Position numbers and translations under genes: made by a program | Origin: Hyphomicrobiales bacterium | GTDB lineage: Bacteria; Pseudomonadota; Alphaproteobacteria; Rhizobiales; Beijerinckiaceae | Length of the DNA: 64,000 nucleotides | Reading direction: 5' to 3' | Assembly (NCBI GenBank): GCA_019247605.1 | Contig: JAFBAS010000023.1 | Coordinates: forward strand, 1-64,000 | The notes under the pieces: model-generated | Seen by the model: the letters and a program-made list of their open reading frames with translations, nothing else | Told to the model about the DNA's origin: nothing | Databases searched by the model: none | Part shown: positions 36,399-45,763 of the stretch, piece after piece | Position numbering within the stretch: position 1 is the stretch's first letter | Layout of the letters: the number at the start of each line of letters is the position of its first letter

Positions 36399-37982
36399 AT
36401 GAAACGCCGCAGCTTCCTTGCCGCCTCGGCCGCCAGTCTTGCATTCCCGTTTGTTGCCCGCGCGCAAACCGCCGGCGCGGAACTCAAATTCATTCCCCAG
36501 GCCGATCTTGTCGTTCTCGATCCGCATTGGACCACGGCCTATGTGACACGCAATCACGGCTTCATGGTGTTCGACACGCTGTACGGCACGGATGGCAACT
36601 ATCGGCCATCGGGACAAATGGTCGAGGGCCACGTAACCGAGAACGACGCGAAGGAGTGGAAACTCACGCTTCGGGACGGCCTCAAATGGCACGATGGTGA
36701 GAAGGTGCTCGCGCGCGATTGCGTGGCGAGCATTCGCCGTTGGGGCGCCAAGGACGCTTTCGGCCAGGCGTTGCTCGCGACAACCGACGAACTATCGGCT
36801 CCAGACGACAGGACGATCCGCTTCCGCCTCAAAGCCCCCTTCCCGTTGCTTCCGGCGGCGCTCGGCAAATCCTCGACCTATATGCCGGCAATGCTGCCCG
36901 AACGGCTCGCGAAGACCGATCCGGGCACGCAGATCACCGAGATGATCGGCAGCGGACCGTTTCGTTTCAAGGCGGATGAGCGCGTTCCGGGCGCACGCGC
37001 CGTCTACACGAAATTCAACGACTACGTCCCGATCCGCACCGGCACCGCCGACTGGACGGCGGGGCCGAAGGTGGTTTATGTCGAACGCGTCGTCTGGACC
37101 ACGACGCCCGACCCGGCGACCGCCGCGGCAAGCCTGCAATCTGGCGAGCAGGATTGGTGGGATTACGCGCTTTCGGATCTTCTCTCTTTGCTGCGCAAGG
37201 ACAAGAAGCTCAAGGTCGTGGTGCAGGACCCGACGGGGCAAATCGCGATCATGCGGATGAACCATCTCGTGGCTCCCTTCAACAATGAGAAGATCCGCCA
37301 GGCGATGATCGGCGCCGTCAATCAGGCCGATTTCATGACCGCGGTCGCCGGTGACGACAAATCGATGTGGCGGACCGGCGTCGGCGTCTTCACGCCCGGC
37401 ACGCCCATGGCGAACGATGCGGGCATGCAGGCGCTCAATACCCCTCGCGACATGGCGAAGGTGAAGGAGGCGCTCAAGGCCGCAGGCTACAATGGAGAGA
37501 AAGTCGTGCTGCTCGCCGCGACCGACTTTCCCGTGCTCAAGGCGATGTCGGATGTCGGCGCCGACACGCTGCAACAGGCCGGCATGAACGTCGATTATAT
37601 CGCGACCGATTGGGGCACGGTCGTGCAACGCCGCGCGAGCCGCAAGCCCGTGGACCAGGGGGGTTGGAACGTCTTCTTCACCGCCTGGGCCGGCTCCGAC
37701 ATGCTCAACCCCGCAGGCCACCTTTCGCTTCGCGCCAATGGCGACAATGCCTGGTTCGGCTGGCCGAATGACCCGAAAATCGAGGAGCTGCGCAACCGAT
37801 GGTTCGCCGCTCCCGATCAGCAAGCGCAGCAGAAAATCGCCGCGGAGCTGCAGCAGGAGGTTTTTACCGACGTCCCCTATGTTCCGCTCGGCCAATATCT
37901 GCAGGCGACCGCCTTCAACACACGCCTCTCAGGCGTGCCGAACGGTTTCGCCATCTTCTGGAACGTCCAGAAGGAAGGGTAG
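36399..37982 (+). CDS. ABC transporter substrate-binding protein, family 5 (peptide type)
   Basis: A 527-residue periplasmic binding protein. The N-terminus KRRSFLAASAASLAFPFVARAQ contains an RRSFL pattern and looks like a Tat or Sec signal. The mature protein shows family 5 hallmarks: LVVLDPHWTTAYVTRN, GVAE-like LTLRDGLKWHDGEKVLARD, TDEL...RTIRFRLKAPFP, and a QIAIMRMNHLVAPFNNEKIRQAM block. Such proteins bind peptides, nickel or opines. Three ATGs follow each other; the third (36399) has the best distance from AGGAGG. No permease or ATPase gene is near, so it is an orphan component. Confidence 0.9.
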   Translation: MKRRSFLAASAASLAFPFVARAQTAGAELKFIPQADLVVLDPHWTTAYVTRNHGFMVFDTLYGTDGNYRPSGQMVEGHVTENDAKEWKLTLRDGLKWHDGEKVLARDCVASIRRWGAKDAFGQALLATTDELSAPDDRTIRFRLKAPFPLLPAALGKSSTYMPAMLPERLAKTDPGTQITEMIGSGPFRFKADERVPGARAVYTKFNDYVPIRTGTADWTAGPKVVYVERVVWTTTPDPATAAASLQSGEQDWWDYALSDLLSLLRKDKKLKVVVQDPTGQIAIMRMNHLVAPFNNEKIRQAMIGAVNQADFMTAVAGDDKSMWRTGVGVFTPGTPMANDAGMQALNTPRDMAKVKEALKAAGYNGEKVVLLAATDFPVLKAMSDVGADTLQQAGMNVDYIATDWGTVVQRRASRKPVDQGGWNVFFTAWAGSDMLNPAGHLSLRANGDNAWFGWPNDPKIEELRNRWFAAPDQQAQQKIAAELQQEVFTDVPYVPLGQYLQATAFNTRLSGVPNGFAIFWNVQKEG

Positions 37983-38206
37983 GCGAAGGACGCTTGACCC
38001 AACGAGCCCTACTCTTCCCGGACGCTCTGGACGTCGAATATCGGACCTGTCTTTCGATTGCTAGGACGCATTGGCGCGAATTAGCCTATTCATAATCGGG
38101 CTTTTTAGCTAAATTCTGGCGACTGTTCCGATCTGAATTCACGACGCTCGGTCAGGTTCGCGCCGGATTGGCGCTCGCGCGCTCGATAAAGGCGAAGCTC
38201 ACGAAG

Positions 38207-41200
38207 ATGACAGGCCGAGCCGATTCGTTGTCCGATGTCCTCGCCATTGCCGAGAGCCATCGCAAGGCCGGCCGCCTTGCGCGAGCCGGGGAGCTTTGCC
38301 GTGAGATGCTCAAGGCGAAGCCGGATCATCCAACCGCGCTCCAACTTCAGGCGCTCATCGCGCATGATGAAGGCGATCTCGCGGGCGCCATTGAACTCAC
38401 GCGACGGGCCATCGCTCTCGATCCGCGAAACCCATTATTGCTCTACAATCTGGCCGAGCTGTGCCGCCGTGCGAAACGGCTCGATGAGGCGCTCGCAGCC
38501 AATAGGCAAGCACTCATTCTCGAGCCGCAATCGCCAAGGGCTCTCATGTCGCTTGGAAGCACCAACGCCGAACTCGGTCGGCATGAAGAGGCGATGCTTG
38601 ATTTGCGCCGCGCGATCGCCATCGCGCCCGATTACGCAATGGCCCATTTCAATCTCGGCAATGTGTTCGACGCCTTGCGCCAATTTCCCCAAGCGCTCGA
38701 AGCCAAAAGCGAGGCCATTCGACTCGATCCCAACTTTCCGGATGCTTTTTGCAGCCGCGGAATCACGCTCTACAATATGTGCCGCTTTCACGAGGCTGAA
38801 ATCGATTGGAAACACGCGCTCGCCTTGAACCCCCGTCACGCGGACGCCCACACGAATTTGGCGCTGAGCGAGCTTCGGCGCGGCAATTTTCTGGAAGGTT
38901 TTGCCCGGTATGAATGGCGCTGGCGCTCGAAAGATGCCGCGGCGCGACCCCGCCTGCTGGCGCCCTGGAATGGGGATGACCCGAGGGGCAAGCATCTCCT
39001 GATCCATGCCGAGCAGGGCTTCGGGGATACGCTTCAATTCTGCCGCTACTTGCCAGTCTTGCGAGAGCGCGGCGCAAGCCTCGTGTTCTTGCTTCCGCCC
39101 GCTTTGCAATCGCTGGTCGCGCACAGCATGCCCTGGCTCCAACTATCTCCTGGCCCGCAGCCTCCATCCGACATTCAGTCCACGCTTTTGAGCCTGCCGC
39201 ATTTGTTGAAGACGACGCTCGACACCATTCCGGCGCGCGTTCCCTACATTCACGCCCCGGGCGATGCGATTTCGCGCCTGGGCGCGGTGATCGGCGAAGA
39301 CGCCGAGCTCAAGGTCGGCCTCATCTGGGCAGGCAGCCCCAAGCACGCCCTCGACAAGGATCGCTCCCTGCCCTTCTCGGCATTCGCGCCCCTTCTCGAC
39401 CTCAATGGAGTGCGCTTCTTCAGCCTCCAGATTGGGGAAAGGTCTCGAGATATCTCTGAGCGCGTCATCGATCTTTCGCCTCACCTCACCGACTTCGCCG
39501 AAACCGCCGGCGCGATCGCCAATCTCGACCTCGTTATTTCCGTCGACACGTCCGTCGCGCACCTTGCCGGCGCGATGGGCAAGCCCGTTTGGATTTTGCT
39601 CCCCTTCCTTGCGGATTGGCGCTGGCTCATCGAGCGCGAAGACAGCCCATGGTATCCGACGGCGCGCTTGTTTCGCCAAGGCATGCAAGGGGATTGGGGG
39701 GCCGTGGTGGGCGAAATCGCCAAGGCATTGAAAGCCCTCGTCGAACGCACATCTGCGAGCATGCCGAGCCCCGTTTCATGCTTGTCGGATCGCCTCGCGA
39801 TGATCGAGACGGCGCGCAAGGCCGGACACCTCGCGAAAGCCGACGAGCTTTGCCGCGAATTGCTCGAAAGCCATCCGGCGCACCCCGAGACACTTTTGCT
39901 TCGTGCGCAAATCGCGCGTGACGCCGGCGATCGCAAGGCCGCGATCGTGCTCATGCGGCAAGCGACCGCGAGCGATGGTGGGGACCCCCTGTTCTATTGC
40001 GGCCTTGCCGAGATGTTCCGTGGCACCGGGCTTCTGGATGATGCTCTCGCGGCGAGCCAGCGAGGGCTCGCCCTGCACCCCGATTCCCCGCAAGCGCTAT
40101 ATGGGGTCGGCACGATGTTTTGCGCGCGCGACGAGCACGAGAAGGCAATACCGCATTTGCAGCGCGCCATCGCTCTCGCGCCCGAAGCGGGAGCGGCTCA
40201 TATGAACCTTGCGGTCGCCTGCAATCGAACGGCGAGATTCGAGGATGCGGAGCACTATTGGAAAAAAGCGCTTTCGATCGATCCTTCCGATGCGGAAGCC
40301 CACAGAAACCTCGGCATGAACTATCTCCTGCGCGGAGATTTCCTGAAAGGCTTCCCACACTACCAATGGCGCCTCGAGATCAAGGATGGCACTTCTCGAC
40401 CTCGGCTCGACAGGCCCTGGAACCGTGAAGATCTCAAAAGCAAAAAGCTTCTCGTTCATGCGGAGCAAGGCTACGGCGACACAATTCAATTTTGCCGCTA
40501 CCTGCCCAGCTTGCGTCAACGCGGCGCAAGGCTGGCGCTGAGGGCCCCGCGATCATTGCGAGAGCTCATCGCGCACAGCATGCCCTGGCTCACGGTCGAG
40601 GGCGATGAGGCGTCCTCCGTATCGGATATGCAATCGACGCTTGCGAGCCTGCCATATCTGCTGAAGACGACCGTGGAAAGCATCCCGGCGCCGATCCCCT
40701 ACATAAAGGCGCCTCCTCGAGCGGTTTCGCGCCTTGGCGCAATGATCGGGCAAGGAGCCGAGCTCAAGATCGGGCTCACCATCGCGGGAAATGCCGAGCA
40801 TCCACGCGACAGGGATCGGTCCATCGCCTTTGCCACGCTCGCTCCCTTGCTCGCGATCGAGAGGGTGCGCTTCTTCAGCCTCCAGCTTGGCGCGGCGGCG
40901 AGAGAGGTTTCGCCCGCCGTCACCGATCTCTCGCCTTACCTCACCGATTTCGCCCAAACGGCCGGCGCGATCGCCAATCTCGACCTCGTGATTTCCGTCG
41001 ACACCGCAGTCGCGCATCTCGCGGGCGCCATGGGCAAACCGGTTTGGATCATGCTTCCCTTCGTTCCGGATTGGCGCTGGCTCCTCGAGCGCGACGACAG
41101 CCCCTGGTATCCGACCGCGCGTCTCTTTCGCCAGAAAATACGCGGCGATTGGGGGCAAGTTATACGCGAGGTCGCGGATGAGTTGGCTAGCTTCACGCAA

Positions 41201-41254
41201 GGAAATACGGCAGCGCTGCGGAGCGCGCGAAAGCTCACGCCCGAAACGCGCTGA
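38207..41254 (+). CDS. Tandem-duplicated TPR / glycosyltransferase-9-like protein
   Basis: A 1015-residue protein made of two consecutive homologous halves of about 515 residues (starting at 38225 and 39779). Each half has an N-terminal set of TPR repeats (for example MALARAGELCREMLKAKP-like and NLG-F--A-W-KALALNP units) and a C-terminal domain with conserved blocks LLIHAEQGFGDTLQFCRYLP, VGLIWAGSPKH, DLSPHLTDFAETAGAIANLDLVISVDTSVAHLAGAMGKPVWILLPF and DWRWL-ER--SPWYPTARLFRQ. The C-terminal domain resembles the TPR-linked glycosyltransferase family 9 fold common in methylotrophic and nitrogen-fixing alphaproteobacteria. Function likely in surface glycan or protein glycosylation. ATG 38207 preferred over TTG 38168. 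Confidence 0.85.
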   Translation: MTGRADSLSDVLAIAESHRKAGRLARAGELCREMLKAKPDHPTALQLQALIAHDEGDLAGAIELTRRAIALDPRNPLLLYNLAELCRRAKRLDEALAANRQALILEPQSPRALMSLGSTNAELGRHEEAMLDLRRAIAIAPDYAMAHFNLGNVFDALRQFPQALEAKSEAIRLDPNFPDAFCSRGITLYNMCRFHEAEIDWKHALALNPRHADAHTNLALSELRRGNFLEGFARYEWRWRSKDAAARPRLLAPWNGDDPRGKHLLIHAEQGFGDTLQFCRYLPVLRERGASLVFLLPPALQSLVAHSMPWLQLSPGPQPPSDIQSTLLSLPHLLKTTLDTIPARVPYIHAPGDAISRLGAVIGEDAELKVGLIWAGSPKHALDKDRSLPFSAFAPLLDLNGVRFFSLQIGERSRDISERVIDLSPHLTDFAETAGAIANLDLVISVDTSVAHLAGAMGKPVWILLPFLADWRWLIEREDSPWYPTARLFRQGMQGDWGAVVGEIAKALKALVERTSASMPSPVSCLSDRLAMIETARKAGHLAKADELCRELLESHPAHPETLLLRAQIARDAGDRKAAIVLMRQATASDGGDPLFYCGLAEMFRGTGLLDDALAASQRGLALHPDSPQALYGVGTMFCARDEHEKAIPHLQRAIALAPEAGAAHMNLAVACNRTARFEDAEHYWKKALSIDPSDAEAHRNLGMNYLLRGDFLKGFPHYQWRLEIKDGTSRPRLDRPWNREDLKSKKLLVHAEQGYGDTIQFCRYLPSLRQRGARLALRAPRSLRELIAHSMPWLTVEGDEASSVSDMQSTLASLPYLLKTTVESIPAPIPYIKAPPRAVSRLGAMIGQGAELKIGLTIAGNAEHPRDRDRSIAFATLAPLLAIERVRFFSLQLGAAAREVSPAVTDLSPYLTDFAQTAGAIANLDLVISVDTAVAHLAGAMGKPVWIMLPFVPDWRWLLERDDSPWYPTARLFRQKIRGDWGQVIREVADELASFTQGNTAALRSARKLTPETR

Positions 41255-41407
41255 TCTTTCCTCCATTGCGTCCGCCTTGTATTCGAATCACTTCCGCGCA
41301 TCCGAGCAATGTGGCGAGAGAAACAAGTTGATCGTCATGGCAACCGGTGCGACGCTGCGGCAGCCTTCGTCACTTTTACTGTTCATGTGCGCAGCGTGAG
41401 GTTTCTC

Positions 41408-41698
41408 ATGTGCCGAAACATCAAGACGCTTTACAATTTCGAGCCACCGGCCACGGAAGATGAGATCCGCGCGTCATCACTGCAGTTCGTGCGCAAGCTG
41501 AGCGGCTTCACGCGACCGTCGAAGACGAACGAAATCGCCTTCAACCGAGCCGTCGATCAGGTGGCGAGCGCAGCCCGTGAATTGCTGGCAACCCTCGTTA
41601 CGAACGCGTCACCGCGCGACCGCGACGTGGAGGCTGCGAGGGCACGCGCAAGAGCCTCACACCGCTTTGCCTCGTCGGAATCGCGGCGGCCGAATTGA
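41408..41698 (+). CDS. DUF2277 domain protein
   Basis: A 96-residue protein starting MCRNIKTLYNFEPPATEDEIRASSLQFVRKLSGFTRPS, the DUF2277 signature. Members are small helical proteins of unknown function. ATG 41408 follows GTGAGG; the longer 129-residue frame from 41309 does not match the family start. The C-terminus is Arg/Ala/Ser-rich. It is followed by the SOS box and lexA on the same strand. Confidence 0.88.
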   Translation: MCRNIKTLYNFEPPATEDEIRASSLQFVRKLSGFTRPSKTNEIAFNRAVDQVASAARELLATLVTNASPRDRDVEAARARARASHRFASSESRRPN

Positions 41699-41815
41699 TC
41701 GCGCCAAGGCCGCGGCGTTCGACTCGCGCCCGAGCTCTACGCGACCATTTACCGACGAGATCCTGGACGGGTCCCGCCCCAGGGGGTTCTCGGCTCTGAG
41801 GAGCGGACGCTTGCG

Positions 41816-41830
41816 GAACACATATAGAAC
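41816..41830 (+). promoter_or_regulatory. LexA-binding SOS box (GAAC-N7-GAAC)
   Basis: GAAC-ACATATA-GAAC is the direct-repeat SOS box of alphaproteobacteria (GTTCN7GTTC in the other orientation). It sits 71 bases upstream of the lexA ATG, so lexA should repress itself. Confidence 0.8.
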
Positions 41831-41901
41831 TTGTAAAGAGAGTTCGTGATTTGTTTTCCAGGCGTTCGATTCGATTCCGCTTTTCAGCCAGGGACTTCGC
41901 C

Positions 41902-42600
41902 ATGCTCACGCGCAAGCAGCTCGAACTTCTCAAATTCATCAATGAGCGCTTGAAGGAGAGCGGCGTGCCGCCTTCCTTCGACGAAATGAAGGAGGCGCTC
42001 GATCTGCGCTCGAAATCGGGCATCCACAGGTTGATTCTGGCGCTCGAGGAGCGCGGCTTCATTCGGCGTCTTCCGAACCGGGCGCGCGCGCTCGAAGTCC
42101 TGAAGATGCCGGACGCGGCTTTCGCGCGCCAGCGCGGCAGCTTCAGCCCGAATGTGATCGAGGGCAGCCTCGGCAAGGTGCGCCAGGCGCCGGGCTCCGA
42201 GGAGCGCAAGCATGCGAGCGTCGCTATCCCGATCATGGGGCGGATCGCCGCCGGCACGCCGATCGAGGCCATCCAGACGCGCAGCCACACCATCGCGGTG
42301 CCGAGCGAATTCCTCGGCCAAGGAGAGCATTTCGGCCTCGAAGTGCGCGGCGATTCCATGGTCGAGGCCGGCATCCATGACGGTGACACCGTGCTCGTGC
42401 GTAAGCAGAACAGCGCAAATTCCGGCGATATCGTCGTGGCTCTCATCGATGACGAAGAGGCAACGCTGAAGCGTTTCCGCCGCAAGGGCTCTTCGATCGC
42501 GCTCGAAGCCGCGAACCCTGCTTACGAGACGCGCCTTCTCGGGCCCGACCGGGTGCAGATCCAAGGCAAGCTCGTGAGCCTCATCCGGCGCTATAGTTGA
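41902..42600 (+). CDS. lexA: LexA repressor
   Basis: A 232-residue SOS repressor. The N-terminal winged helix begins [21 protein letters not shown] and includes the recognition part [20 protein letters not shown]. The C-terminal S24 peptidase domain has the self-cleavage site A117-G118 in RIAAGTPIE, the nucleophile S152 (GDSMVEAG) and K190 (TLKRF), at the normal 38-residue spacing. ATG 41902 matches the family start. It is preceded by a perfect alphaproteobacterial SOS box and is convergent with the MFS gene. Confidence 0.97.
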   Translation: MLTRKQLELLKFINERLKESGVPPSFDEMKEALDLRSKSGIHRLILALEERGFIRRLPNRARALEVLKMPDAAFARQRGSFSPNVIEGSLGKVRQAPGSEERKHASVAIPIMGRIAAGTPIEAIQTRSHTIAVPSEFLGQGEHFGLEVRGDSMVEAGIHDGDTVLVRKQNSANSGDIVVALIDDEEATLKRFRRKGSSIALEAANPAYETRLLGPDRVQIQGKLVSLIRRYS

Positions 42601-42678
42601 ACGTGAGGCTCAAGCACCCGGTTTGCCCGCCATTGATCGCGGTCGGCACGCGCCAAGAAAGGCGAGGCATCCTGCGTC

Positions 42679-43956
42679 TCAAGCCTTTGTCAGCGCCGGG
42701 AGCGCACCCACCCTTGCGATCCGCATCGGCCTGAGGACGAGGACCGCGAGGAGCGCCACTGCAAAATTGGTGAGCGTCGCCGCGAGAAAGACGGCATGCC
42801 AGCTTCCCGTCGTGCCCTGCAGGAGATTGGCCAAAGGCACGAGGAAGGCCGACATGCCCTTTGCGGTGTAAAGAAGGCTCGTATTCGTCGTCGCGAACTT
42901 CGCGCCGAAACTATCGGTCGCGGTCGACGGGAAGAGGCTGAAAATCTCCCCCCAGGTGAAGAAGATGAGGCCGGCGAAGACCACGAAGGCAAGCGGGCTC
43001 GTTCCGTATAAATCCAACAGCCAATACGCCGCGCCGCCGATCGAAAAGGCGATCGCCATCGTGTATTCGCGCCCGATCATATCGGAGACCCATCCGAAGA
43101 AAGGACGTGCCAAGCCGTTCATCACGTTGTCCACGAGGAGCGCGGCCGTGAGGGTGGAAAGGCCGAGCCAGATCGGAATATCGGCGACGCCGTAGCTCTT
43201 GGCGATGAGCGCGACCTGCGCCGTGGCCGTGAGACCGCTCGCGGAGATGGCGACGAACATCACGTAGAGTAGCCAGAAGATCGGGCTCGCCAGCACCTCG
43301 CTCGGCGTGAAGTTTCGCGTGGTTTGCTGCAGCTTTGGCGAGCTCACCGGCGCAACCTCGCCTGGCCGAGGCGGGCGAAGCGCGAAAGCAAGGGCGAACA
43401 CGACAACGCCTTGCGCGATCGCGAAAATCAGAAAGGTGGCTTCGTAACCATGCGAGGCGATCAGCATGCGGATCGGGACGACCGTGAGCGCGGCACCGGC
43501 ACCGAAGCCCGCCGCCGTGAGGCCGACCGCAAGGCCGCGCCGATCCGGAAACCACTTCACCGCATTCCCGATGCAGGTGGCGTAGATGCCGCCCGCCCCG
43601 ATGCCCGAGAGCGCGGCCGCTGCATAGAGCAGAAAAAGCGAGTTCGCGATTGAGTTGAGGCCCCAGCCGAGTGCCACGAGCACGGCGCCGCTCGCAACCA
43701 TCAGGCGCGGTCCGCGCTCTCCGAGACGATCGACGATGAAACCCTCGACGGGCGTGAGCCACGTCTCGATGGCGACGAAGATGCTGAAAGCGAGCTGAAT
43801 CTCGTCAGTGCGCCAGCCATGGGCTTTCTCGATCGGGCCGACGAAGAGCGTCCAACCGTATTGCAGGTTGGCGATGAGCGCCATGCACAAGACGCCAATA
43901 GCGAGCTGCCAACCCCTCTTTGTTCCGAACCTGGCGGGTGGCGCTTGCACGGACAT
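42679..43956 (-). CDS. oxlT: Oxalate/formate antiporter-like MFS transporter
   Basis: A 425-residue 12-helix major facilitator protein. It matches the OxlT-type group: QYGWTLFVGPI in the first helix region, KWFPDRRGLAVGLTAAGFGAG after helix 4, SGLTATAQVALIAKSYGV in the second half, DNVMNGLARPFFGWVSDMIGRE and the TTNTSLLYTAKGMSAFLVP block. These transporters exchange oxalate for formate and so drive energy conservation. It is 203 bases downstream of frc on the same strand, with its own GGGGAG ribosome site. Substrate is inferred from family and neighbour; it could carry another small dicarboxylate or hydroxy acid. Confidence 0.85.
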   Translation of the reverse strand: MSVQAPPARFGTKRGWQLAIGVLCMALIANLQYGWTLFVGPIEKAHGWRTDEIQLAFSIFVAIETWLTPVEGFIVDRLGERGPRLMVASGAVLVALGWGLNSIANSLFLLYAAAALSGIGAGGIYATCIGNAVKWFPDRRGLAVGLTAAGFGAGAALTVVPIRMLIASHGYEATFLIFAIAQGVVVFALAFALRPPRPGEVAPVSSPKLQQTTRNFTPSEVLASPIFWLLYVMFVAISASGLTATAQVALIAKSYGVADIPIWLGLSTLTAALLVDNVMNGLARPFFGWVSDMIGREYTMAIAFSIGGAAYWLLDLYGTSPLAFVVFAGLIFFTWGEIFSLFPSTATDSFGAKFATTNTSLLYTAKGMSAFLVPLANLLQGTTGSWHAVFLAATLTNFAVALLAVLVLRPMRIARVGALPALTKA

Positions 43957-44159
43957 TTCGGCTCCCCGTTACATCCTCGGCCCCTCGGTGGGCGCGCTTC
44001 TTCGGCGCGCTCCCTCTTTCTGTATCTCGCCAAGCAGGCACTTATTCCACATACTCCTCACTGAAACGCGCCGCTCTAGGCGTCCCTTCAATCCGCGACG
44101 TGATTCGCCTCCACGGCACTTGCGGACGCCGCGAGCGCTTCCTCGATCACAGCTGCGCC

Positions 44160-45743
44160 CTATTCGGCGGCAAGCGGCATCCTCTCGCCGAGCGCGCCGG
44201 AAGCATGCACCTTCTCGACTCGGCGCCGGTCGAATTTCAAGACATCGCGCAAGATCTCGTCAGTGTGCTCGCCGAGCAAGGGCGAACGTTTCACCTCGCT
44301 CACCGAATCCGACATCTTGATCGGATTTCCCACGGTCAGATACTTGCCGCGCGTGGGGTGATCCACCTCGACGATCGTGCCTGTCTTGCGCAGGGATTCC
44401 TCCTCGGCGAGCTCCTTCATCGAAAGGATCGGTCCGCAGGGGATGTCGTATTTGTTGAGCATGTCCATGGCCTCGAATTTCGTCTTGGTCATGGTCCATT
44501 TCTCGATCGTGTCGAAGATCTGCTTGAGGCGCGGGAGGCGCGCGGGCGGCTTCGCGTAATCGGGGTGGGTCTTCCACTCCGGCTTGCCGATCACGTCGCA
44601 GATCGCCTCCCAAACCGGCGCCTGCGTGATGAAGTAGATGTAGGCGTTGGGGTCCGTCTCCCAGCCCTTGCATTTCAATATCCAGCCCGGCTGGCCGCCA
44701 CCTGAATCATTGCCTGCGCGCGGCGTCGCGTCGCCGAACGGGATATTCTGCCCGTATTGGCTGTATTCCTTGAGCGGGCCATGCTTGAGGCGCTGTTGAT
44801 CGCGCAGCTTGACCCGGCACAGGTTGAGCACTCCGTCTTGCATCGCAGCGAGCACCTTCTGGCCGCGTCCGGTGCGGTTTCGCTGAAAAAGCGCGCACAC
44901 GATGCCGAGCGCGAGATGCAGCCCGGTGCCGCTGTCACCGATTTGCGCACCCGTGACGAGCGGAGGCCCATCGAGAAAGCCCGTGGTCGAAGCCGCACCA
45001 CCGGCGCATTGCGCGACGTTCTCGTAGACCTTGCAATCCTCATAGGGACCCGGACCGAAGCCCTTGACCGACGCCACGATCATGCGCGGATTGAGCTTGT
45101 GGATGTGCTCGAAGCCGAGTCCCATGCGCTCGAGTGCGCCGGGCGCGAAATTCTCAACCAGAACATCGCACGACTTCACGAGCGCCTCGAGAACCGCCTT
45201 GCCCTCGGGATGCTTGGAATCGATCGTGATCGAACGCTTGTTGTGGTTGAGCATCGTAAAATACAAGCTGTCGGCGTTGGGCACGTCGCGAAGCTGGCCG
45301 CGCGTGATGTCGCCGATGCCGGGGCGCTCCACCTTGATCACATCGGCTCCGAACCAGGCGAGGAGCTGGGTGCAGGTCGGGCCCGATTGCACATGGGTGA
45401 AGTCGAGAATGCGCACGCCGTCGAGTGCCTTGCCGCTCGCACCCCAGGGCTTGCGAGAGGGCGAGCGAAGCGCATCCGCCTTGGGCGCGCTCGCGACCGC
45501 GCGCGATCTGGTCAGGCGCTTGATGGCCGATTTCGGCGAAGGCTTGGAGGTGGAGCGCCTCGCGGCAGCCCTAGCGGCACTCTTTTTCTTGTCAGGCGCC
45601 TTGCGCGCTTGCGTCTTTGAACGCGTGGCCTTCTTTGCGGCCGCGCGCTTCGGCGCGGCTTTCGGCAGCACGCGCTTCCTGGTCGCCGTCCTTTTTTCGG
45701 CCGCCTTCCCTGCCCTGCTCGCTTTCTTTGCCGTCTTCGCCAT
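44160..45743 (-). CDS. frc: Formyl-CoA:oxalate CoA-transferase with histone-like N-terminal extension
   Basis: A class III CoA-transferase of 527 residues. The catalytic part (from about residue 107, [18 protein letters not shown]) closely resembles E. coli YfdW. It has D270 (QIGDSGTG) as the nucleophile, the glycine loop SGGGQPGW and [14 protein letters not shown]. It moves CoA from formyl-CoA to oxalate. The first ~105 residues, rich in Lys, Ala, Arg and Ser with almost no other residues, are absent from known Frc and resemble histone H1-like or AlgP tails. ATG 45743 has GGGAGA upstream and no later Met before the domain fits a better start. It is 20 bases downstream of the thiamine enzyme gene. 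Confidence 0.92.
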   Translation of the reverse strand: MAKTAKKASRAGKAAEKRTATRKRVLPKAAPKRAAAKKATRSKTQARKAPDKKKSAARAAARRSTSKPSPKSAIKRLTRSRAVASAPKADALRSPSRKPWGASGKALDGVRILDFTHVQSGPTCTQLLAWFGADVIKVERPGIGDITRGQLRDVPNADSLYFTMLNHNKRSITIDSKHPEGKAVLEALVKSCDVLVENFAPGALERMGLGFEHIHKLNPRMIVASVKGFGPGPYEDCKVYENVAQCAGGAASTTGFLDGPPLVTGAQIGDSGTGLHLALGIVCALFQRNRTGRGQKVLAAMQDGVLNLCRVKLRDQQRLKHGPLKEYSQYGQNIPFGDATPRAGNDSGGGQPGWILKCKGWETDPNAYIYFITQAPVWEAICDVIGKPEWKTHPDYAKPPARLPRLKQIFDTIEKWTMTKTKFEAMDMLNKYDIPCGPILSMKELAEEESLRKTGTIVEVDHPTRGKYLTVGNPIKMSDSVSEVKRSPLLGEHTDEILRDVLKFDRRRVEKVHASGALGERMPLAAE

Positions 45744-45763
45744 GGAAAGGATCTCCCGCTTCC

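Noticed and set aside
36792-37895. 367-codon frame antisense to the binding protein
   Set aside because: Shadow frame; no motifs, no ribosome site, family match lies on the other strand.
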